A stretch of 64,000 nt of DNA from assembly GCA_003988855.1 (NCBI GenBank), contig QYAI01000121.1, positions 1 through 64,000 on the forward strand. Direction: 5' to 3'. Below the pieces are notes generated by a model that worked only from the letters and a program-made list of their open reading frames with translations, had not been told where the DNA came from and did not search any database. The stretch's first letter is position 1; each line of letters opens with the position of its first letter. This DNA is from Arachnopeziza araneosa. Taxonomy: Eukaryota; Ascomycota; Leotiomycetes; Helotiales; Arachnopezizaceae. The position numbers were made by a program, and so were the translations under genes. Shown piece by piece: positions 57,347-64,000 of the stretch.

Positions 57347-59037
57347 CTACGCTTTATGTGGTTTCCAATCACCACCGTCATTATTCGCAAGTCTTGTCTT
57401 TTCATTCGCCCACACCTCCTCAATTATCTTTGCATGCTTAGATGATCTCGCTGTTATCGAGCATTCAAAGGGTAAAGGAATGCACATCCAGCCGGATACC
57501 ATCCCCCCCTCTGGCATGACTTCCTTTCCGTTAATTTGTTTCTTCGATATATTGAACGCCCACAATATTCGACTGATATTGAGATACAAAGACTTCTCAG
57601 CTACATGAACTCCAGGACAAACTCTCCGGCCAGCACCGTATGAAAAATGATCCCGGTCATATGGGTCTGCAATATTCAAGTATGCTGCGGCTGGGAGATT
57701 GTATTTGAGATAACGTTCTGGTTTGAATTCATGCGGTGATTCCAACCTATCGGGATCATAGTTGATGGCCCTGTTATGTCAGAAACAGTGTGTTATTTTG
57801 GTTGAACTTACCACCAATTCAATATCACCATTGAGCCTTTTGGGATAAACATTCCACGATACCAATCATCCTCTGTAGAGTAATGATGCATACCAATCTT
57901 GTTTGGTGGCATCATTCTCAACAATTCTTTGATGATGCCTCTGATATATGGCAAATTCTCCTCATCACTCCACGTGGGGTATCGATCGCCTCCAACAACT
58001 CGGTCTAACTCTTCTTGCGCTTTTTCCACAACTTCTGGGTTTTGTGTTGCGAAACACAAGAATTTGTTCAAAGCAGCAGATGTAGTTTCTGAGCCAGCTT
58101 CGACCAGGCCGCCGCATTGATACGCAGCCTGCAGATTGTCAAGCCCCTGCTTTTCAGGATCGCTCTCATAAAAGTCTTTACAAAAGCACTGCTTTGCCTC
58201 TCCGTTCCGAATTTCTTTCTTCAGACCATCCCAAAGTCCTAAATATATCGGCGCATCATGTTCATGACATTTCTTTCCAAATGATTTCCAATTACCAAAG
58301 AATATTTCCGGAAAATGCTGCAAGACGGGAAAAGTATCAACGAGCCAAGCTCCGGGACTGGCATAGTGTTGCATATTGTTCACAACTTTATAAACCTCTC
58401 TCGCTAGATCATTATCCCAGTTCGGGATTCGATGTCCGTACGTGACGGAGATAATGACGCTCGCTGAATAGCGTCGATTATGATCGTAGAAATGTTCAGG
58501 ATCATGCAGTAGGTCGAAAAGAAGTTGTTTTGATTCTAGATCCTGCACAGGTTGATATGCTGTACTTTGATTAATGTTCAAAAGTGCATGAGATATCTTC
58601 CGTACAGTTCTGTATCGAGGTCCGTAAGGCATAAACAACTGCCGCCTTCCAGCGGAAGCAACATCTGAAGCAAGCGGTGCTGGTGGACGAGAGGAGTAGA
58701 TGGCAGATTTTTTATCCATCAGATCTTTTACTGCTTGAGGAGTTGAAAGCCAGATCCAATCTGCTCCTCCTACTTTCATGTGAAATACATCTCCGTACTG
58801 TTTTGTCCATTTTCTTGCTTTTTCAGGCACAGAATCACCGTCTGCTAAGTCGAGGTAGTTTCCAATAAAGGGATAGCCTCTTGGACCGGGTGGGAGATGT
58901 CTTCTCCGAGGATCTTTGAGGATATTGGGCGTTGTAAAGAAGTAGAAAGCCAGAAATGATACTATTGGGAGAAAAAGTAAGCTAGCAATGAGAAATTGCC
59001 AGGTAGACACCTGTAGAAAAGTTGAGAGAAACGCCAT
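57347..59037 (-). CDS. Cytochrome P450 monooxygenase
   Basis: Two exons (59037-57812, 57770-57347; 41-bp intron) give 549 residues. The start is the first ATG; upstream the frame has only a TTG. An N-terminal membrane anchor (about 8-35) precedes the proline hinge RRHLPPGPRGYPFIGNYLDL. The I-helix oxygen motif is AGSETT, the K-helix ExxR is in KELLRMMPP, the PERF-type motif is FKPERY, and the heme loop FSYGAGRRVCPG places the thiolate at C460. All elements of an active ER-bound P450 are present. It resembles the fungal CYP families that include O-methylsterigmatocystin oxidoreductase. It shares a 375-bp promoter region with the second P450. Confidence 0.93.
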
Positions 59038-59412
59038 GTTTCTAGCTATTAGATTAGACAAATCTACACTTTGATTTATTTATTCCTTGGTGAGTTTGAA
59101 ACACTACAAGTACCGAATGCTGGAGCTTAGCCCCGCCCCCGCATTCTATTGACATTGGGTTGTAACAATGCAGCCCCACACTACCTACGGCTTCACCAAT
59201 CCTAGTATATCGGTTGTCGTATGTTGTGTTCAACATATTCGGTGGTAACTTACCGGTTGGGAAAGACAGGTATTTCTGGCCCCACGCTTCACTGTGTTGA
59301 TGGAGGCAATTTTGTTTGTTCAGCTCTTCCATCTATTGGAACTGACAACAGTCATACTCGTTTACACACTGAGATTTACATTGCCCATTGGCCCTGGGGT
59401 TTTGTCTTCAAA
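59038..59412. promoter_or_regulatory. Bidirectional promoter of two P450 genes
   Basis: 375 bp between the ATGs of two divergently transcribed P450 genes. The spacing suggests shared regulation. I could not pick out a convincing palindromic regulator site by eye. Confidence 0.55.
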
Positions 59413-61082
59413 ATGAGCTTCATCAGCTTCCTCGATGAAGTATCCACGGGATCCAAACTTCTCTTGACCATCCTCACGGTTGTGATTATAGAGAGAATAA
59501 TATCCAATTACCTCTGGTACAAAAAATACAAACTTCCACCTCTTATTCCAGGTCTCCCAATCCTTGGAAACACTTTCCAACTTCCTCCAATTCAACAAGG
59601 ACAATGGGCTGTAGAACAAGCAAAGAAATATGGAGAGATGTAAGCTCTCCTCTTTTCAATCTCAAGCTAACAACAAAGGTTCACCTGTAAATTCGGTGTC
59701 AATTACTGGGTCTTCTTAAATAGCACTCGAACAGTAAATGACCTCTTGGAAAAAAGAGCTTCCATCTACTCATCCCGACAACACTTCCCTTTGGCCTCTG
59801 ATATCATGTCAGGAGGTTGTCGAATCTTGCTCATGCCATACGGAGATAGATGGCGAGCCATTCGAAAAGTAATGCACACGATCCTCAACAAAACAAACAA
59901 TCCAATCTATGCTCCCTTTCAAGACATTGAATCCAAGCACCTTTTATACGACTATTTACACCACCCTGAGAAATGGCAACAGGCCAATCTTAGATATGCG
60001 CATTCAGTCATCATGAGTGTGGTTTTTGGGAAGAGAATGGACTTGGCAAATCCTGATACGGAAGAGTTGGCTGAGACGGCGAGGGAGATCATTCGTGCTG
60101 TTCAACCGGGATTCAGTCTTGTGGACTCCCTCCCAATTCTTGAGAATCTACCCCGATTTTTACAATGGTGGAGAGGTTATGGAGAGCACGAGCACCAAAA
60201 ATGTCTCAAGGTCTACCGCCGCGAAGTCGAAGACATGAAACGCCGCATCGAAGCCGGAACGGCACGTGATTGCTTTGCTCTTCAATTCATGAATACACCT
60301 GATGCTCATAAATTCGGAGAATCACAGTTTCTGTACTCGCTTGGCTCATTGATGGAAGCTGGTGCTGATACATCGAGGATAGCTATCGGGCAAGTTCTTT
60401 GTGCCGCTGCTACAGATAAGAGATGGGTGATAAAAGCACAGAGGGAATTAGATCGTGTTTGTGGTAAGAATGCCGAAAGACTTCCTTCTGCCACGGATAG
60501 ACCGAATCTTCCTTATATTACGGCCGTGGTGAAGGAAACTATGAGGTGGAGACCGATGGCTCAGATCGGATTCCCACACATGCTTAGCCAAGATGATGAG
60601 TATGAAGGATATCGCTTTCCAAAAGGAACCATCTTTACATGGAATGCGACGGCAATTGCTTTGAATGAGGAGGAATTTGAGGAGCCGATGAGATTTATGC
60701 CAGAGAGGTTTCTGAATGGCGACTTGGAGAACCCGTTGAAAGGGCATTTGAGCTTTGGTCCAGGTGAGTGGCTGAACCGAACGTGATTAAGCTGATGGTG
60801 TATAGGTAGGAGACAATGTACAGGTTATAACGTAGGGGATACAAATATTTGGATAGCGATTTCGAGGTTATTATATTGTTTTGATTTTGATCTTCCAGAG
60901 GTAGGAATCCGTTTGTTTTTGGGATGTACTAACATAAATAGGGTGTGAAACTCGATACATTGCGGGTTAATTGGAGTAAGTTTGAGGCGCCGCCGTATCC
61001 GTTGGCTATCAAAGTTCGGAGTCCGGCTCATGCGGCACTCATTGAGAGGGAAGGAAAGGTGGCGTCTGAGACAGTGTATTGA
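59413..61082 (+). CDS. Cytochrome P450 monooxygenase
   Basis: Four exons (59413-59639, 59679-60763, 60806-60900, 60942-61082; introns 39, 42 and 41 bp) give 515 residues. A membrane anchor (about 15-33) leads into KLPPLIPGLPILGNTFQLPP. The I-helix region reads GSLMEAGADTSR, the ExxR motif lies in KETMRWRP, and the PERF-type motif is FMPERF. The heme loop FGPGRRQCTG, with C442, is split by intron 2 just before the arginines. It is clearly related to the divergently transcribed P450 (shared MPYG, RKV/RKI and ESK-LL blocks), so the pair may stem from one duplication. Substrate unknown. Confidence 0.92.
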
Positions 61083-61348
61083 GTATTAGCCAATTGTTGT
61101 TCCGCTTGGCTGTAGTTTTCCGATTCTATTAACTATTACTTCATTGTCTATACTTGCTAGAGTTGGATAGACAGAAAGATTTGTGGAATTTACTATATCA
61201 AGCCGATTGATACTACTTTGAGAATCTCGAGGAAACGGAGACATTTGTACTCATTTAGTTGCATATGCAATTCAATTGAAAAAGTGAACATTCAGTATGT
61301 GATTAGAACGAGACTGGTTGAGACTATTTCTCTACATTAGGACTAGTT

Positions 61349-62748
61349 TCAATCCTCGCCAAGTCCATTAACTCCATTTGTGTTTGCCGTTGGTTTCTTA
61401 AAATAAGGTGTCATATCTTCATTCAAAATGTACAAGAACTATCTCCATTAATAATGTCAACCACACGATTAATGACTCACCTGTGCACTCTGTTTCTTCA
61501 ACTGCTCATCTTCATTCATTTTCCCACACATCTCAAAGAACTTTAATCTCTCATCAATAAAGTCCTCGTCCCATAATCTTCTGAAATTCCCTCTCGAGAC
61601 AGGATCGATGATCTCGGCCCACTTCTTCCGTCGCACGTCACTATAAGCATCGAGAATACTATCGTCCGTGAGTCCTTGATGTAGCCCGAGCAAGCAATCA
61701 TATAGACATGTAACGTCGGCAAAACCCCCAGTGAGTCCCATTCCGCCGCTGCGAATGTCAGATTGTTTTGACTGAGATAGGAAACTTACAATGGATTACA
61801 CAAATGAGCTGCATCAGCCACTAGCAATACCCTCCCAACTCGAAAGCTTTCTGCACAGCGTTGATGGAGCTTGTATGGACCTACATTTGCTAATTTGTAG
61901 TCTCCTGGCTTTGGATTACCAGGCAAAATCTTCTCAAACCGCATGGGTTGTCGCTTGATATATTCTTCGTTTGAGAGACCGAATGTATCACCATAGGTAA
62001 CACGCCACATTCCATCTTCAGTGATTTTTGCTGCCATGTACCAATCTGTGGGATGGAGGATGAATTGTGAGTCCCAATAGTTGAATTTCTTATCAAAATC
62101 GTAGTAAACCTAGAAATCAGCTAAGAATTAATGACTAGATGTTCATACATTGGTAGCAATTATCTGACTGTTCAGTGTTTCACCAGGGTAGCTGTCCCCG
62201 AATAGGCACTTCCGGACGGTGCTGTTCGCTCCATCACAACCAAGAATGTAATCAGCTGTGAAGTCTTTAGCTCCCTCTTTCGTCTCGACCTGTACCCGAG
62301 CTTCATGGCCATTCTGTTCAACCCCAACCACTTTATATTCCCATAGAATCTCTCCTCCATTTTGTAGAAAATGCCGAAGCAAAATCTGATCCATCCGATC
62401 CAAAGGTAAGCAAATCATTGCATCCGGAGTACTCAGATCCGATTTAATGCCTGCCAATATTGTTCCGTCTTGCTCTCGCCAGCAGACACCGTCAGGTTTG
62501 AATGCCTCTCTGGCTATGTCATCATAGACTCCTGCCCGGCGGAATTCTTGTACTGCAGTTGCTGCATAATGTGCTGCTCTGGGATTGGAATCTAGGACGG
62601 ATGCCATTTCTAGAATTTGGACTTTGATGTTAAGTTTACTGAGAAGAATTCCTAAGAGGAGACCTGAGGGTCCGGCTCCGACGATTATTACCTACATTGT
62701 CAGTAACTTGGGTGATGGAATTTGAGAACAGACCTTGCTTATTGTCAT
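61349..62748 (-). CDS. FAD-dependent aromatic monooxygenase (PHBH fold)
   Basis: Five exons (62748-62734, 62691-62149, 62109-61790, 61748-61481, 61438-61349; introns 39-42 bp) give 411 residues. The 15-nt first exon encodes MTISK, directly before the Rossmann motif VIIVGAGPSG (G10-x-G12-x2-G15). The second FAD/NADPH signature is CDGANS at about 157-162. The third is VADAAHLCNPFGGMG (D285), with intron 3 falling within it. Family members hydroxylate phenolic or polyketide rings using NAD(P)H and oxygen. The last exon is defined by the join SAQ-FLYILNEDMTP; a nearer AG would shift the frame. It lies tail-to-tail with the second P450, 266 bp apart. Confidence 0.9.
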
Positions 62749-64000
62749 ATTGAGATCATGTACTCAGAAATCTATACCATCCATCCCTTCAATCTCATGG
62801 AAAGAGGCTCTCAATAAATTCAAAAACCATGTCCCACATCATTACCGTGGGGCCATGCCTGGTCTACATCGAGCTGCTTTCAATACCATACGATGTTGAT
62901 CTGCACCCCGCAGAAGAGCTCCCCACAATGAATCAATGCCGATGAGATCGTAAGTTTGACCTGACCAATCACATTCGAGACTTGGGACTGTGATTTATCG
63001 AGTGCTCTAGGGGTATTCCTCCCCGAAACATCGGTATCTTCACCGAACATCCGATTTGAGAGAGTAATGAAATGAAAGCATGAGGGAGAAGAGTCAGGAT
63101 TTGATGGAGATTTGGATTGTCAGAGCCACCTCCAAGGCAAGTTTCAAGCAACAGATTCACAGATTGAGATTTCGAGTAGGCAGGAATACCTTGAGACTGA
63201 TATAGCTCTCTAGATTATCGAAGCCATACTCGCACCGAGTGCTCTTGTTGCGACAAAGATTCTCTCAGGCGTCTGTTGAGGACTTAAAGTCAAGGGCTGC
63301 GGATGTACTGTGACCTTGCTGTCGATGAAATTGGTGACTGGTTCTTGGTCAGCGAGACTGACTCATTCTACCTGATCCTCTCAAGCATCACCACATCGCG
63401 CCAAACTCAACATAATAGAAAGTAAACACCGTGCTTCTACTTCGTATTCACGTACATATTTGTTTCTTGCCATGTGCGAAACTTGCCTTGCATCATGCTT
63501 CGAGATGAGAAACAAAGTCTGGGGATAGAGAGGCTGAGCAGCTGCACCAGATCTAGTGAGACGTGCGGCTTTCTCTGCCCGCACATACTGCACACATTGC
63601 TACTCCTCAATAGTCGACGTTTCCGATGCATGCTGTTTTGGGCTTTTGATGCGTGAAACGAATGTGTTGCATCATCTTGAATCATGGTCTGTGGGCTTCC
63701 CGCCGATTTCATGCGCCGGATCCCCAGATCGCCACGACCACCCAATAAAGCCCTTGCATTACTTCTCTTTGGTGGCTGTGCTTTTAGCTTCGATTCTTTT
63801 GTTAGTGCCTCGCAAACTTCGTTTCTAACTCAAACATGAAGTTTCCACTATTTCGTATTCGCAAGACACAGATCTTCTCGCGTCAACTTCACCTAACCTT
63901 GGTTATCACTTGACATCAAATTTCAATGTGGGGACAATGCTTCTTCAGTTCCTCCTTGTCTCGAAATCTCAAACGATAACTCTATACGAAGAGACTAGAC
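62749..64000. other. Right-edge intergenic region
   Basis: 1.25 kb after the monooxygenase start. It includes that gene's promoter and a 4-codon upstream frame at 62759-62745. Overlapping short frames between 63381 and 63828 on both strands have no recognisable content. The next gene is outside the window. Confidence 0.4.

Noticed and set aside
63381..63828. Frames on both strands near the right edge
   Set aside because: Mutually overlapping, no recognisable content, and the flanking context is outside the window.
1..64000. tRNA, rRNA, transposon or CRISPR features
   Set aside because: I looked for T-loop motifs, transposase-like proteins, long terminal or inverted repeats and regularly spaced repeats and found none I could support.

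Overview
The window is nuclear DNA of a filamentous ascomycete (Pezizomycotina). The evidence is short spliceosomal introns (mostly 39-60 bp, GT-AG, CTRAY-type branch points), a Zn2Cys6 regulator, WSC-domain and GH55/GH16 wall proteins, a fungal GT2 glycosyltransferase, SCAP, RIT1, SPT4 and KIN17 homologues, and a P450/flavin monooxygenase block. A leotiomycete is my guess only. I saw no transposase, tRNA, rRNA or CRISPR array. Exon joins were worked out by hand from splice motifs, reading phase and family conservation; almost all close in frame.

Layout. 0.4-8.2 kb: GNAT acetyltransferase, Zn2Cys6 regulator (minus), GT2 glycosyltransferase (minus). 10-24 kb: secreted and cell-surface genes: membrane-anchored GH16 (minus), fruit-body-specific-protein-like secreted protein (plus), a very large 16-exon WSC-domain protein (plus) and a small secreted cysteine-containing protein (plus). 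23.6-25.3 kb: SPT4 (plus) converging on KIN17 (minus). 25.7-31 kb: three co-directional catabolic genes on the minus strand (amidase, FAD-dependent oxidoreductase, epoxide hydrolase). 31.5-40.5 kb: an orphan gene, RIT1, a dienelactone hydrolase (minus) and SCAP. 41-46 kb: sparse region with a possible small membrane protein, two related F-box-like genes flanking a DUF4202 gene, and a TATA-driven, apparently spliced orphan unit. 46.7-57 kb: MFS exporter (minus), MARVEL protein, GH55 glucanase (minus), HAD hydrolase and ankyrin protein (minus). 57.3-62.8 kb: two P450s from a shared promoter plus an FAD monooxygenase, resembling an oxidative detoxification or secondary-metabolite module without a backbone synthase in view.

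The most unusual locus is the WSC gene (15.3-22.0 kb). It combines a propeller-like N-terminus, Ig-like (ASH/HYDIN-type) repeats, six WSC domains and a Ser/Thr stalk split into exons all bounded by phase-1 introns. One stalk exon carries a perfect 26-bp tandem duplication that breaks the frame; skipping that exon would restore it. The gene also has two apparent GC-AG introns. Other notable points are a 9-nt internal microexon in the epoxide hydrolase, a sequence shared by an intron and the 3' flank of the Zn2Cys6 gene, and the spliced orphan unit near 45 kb.
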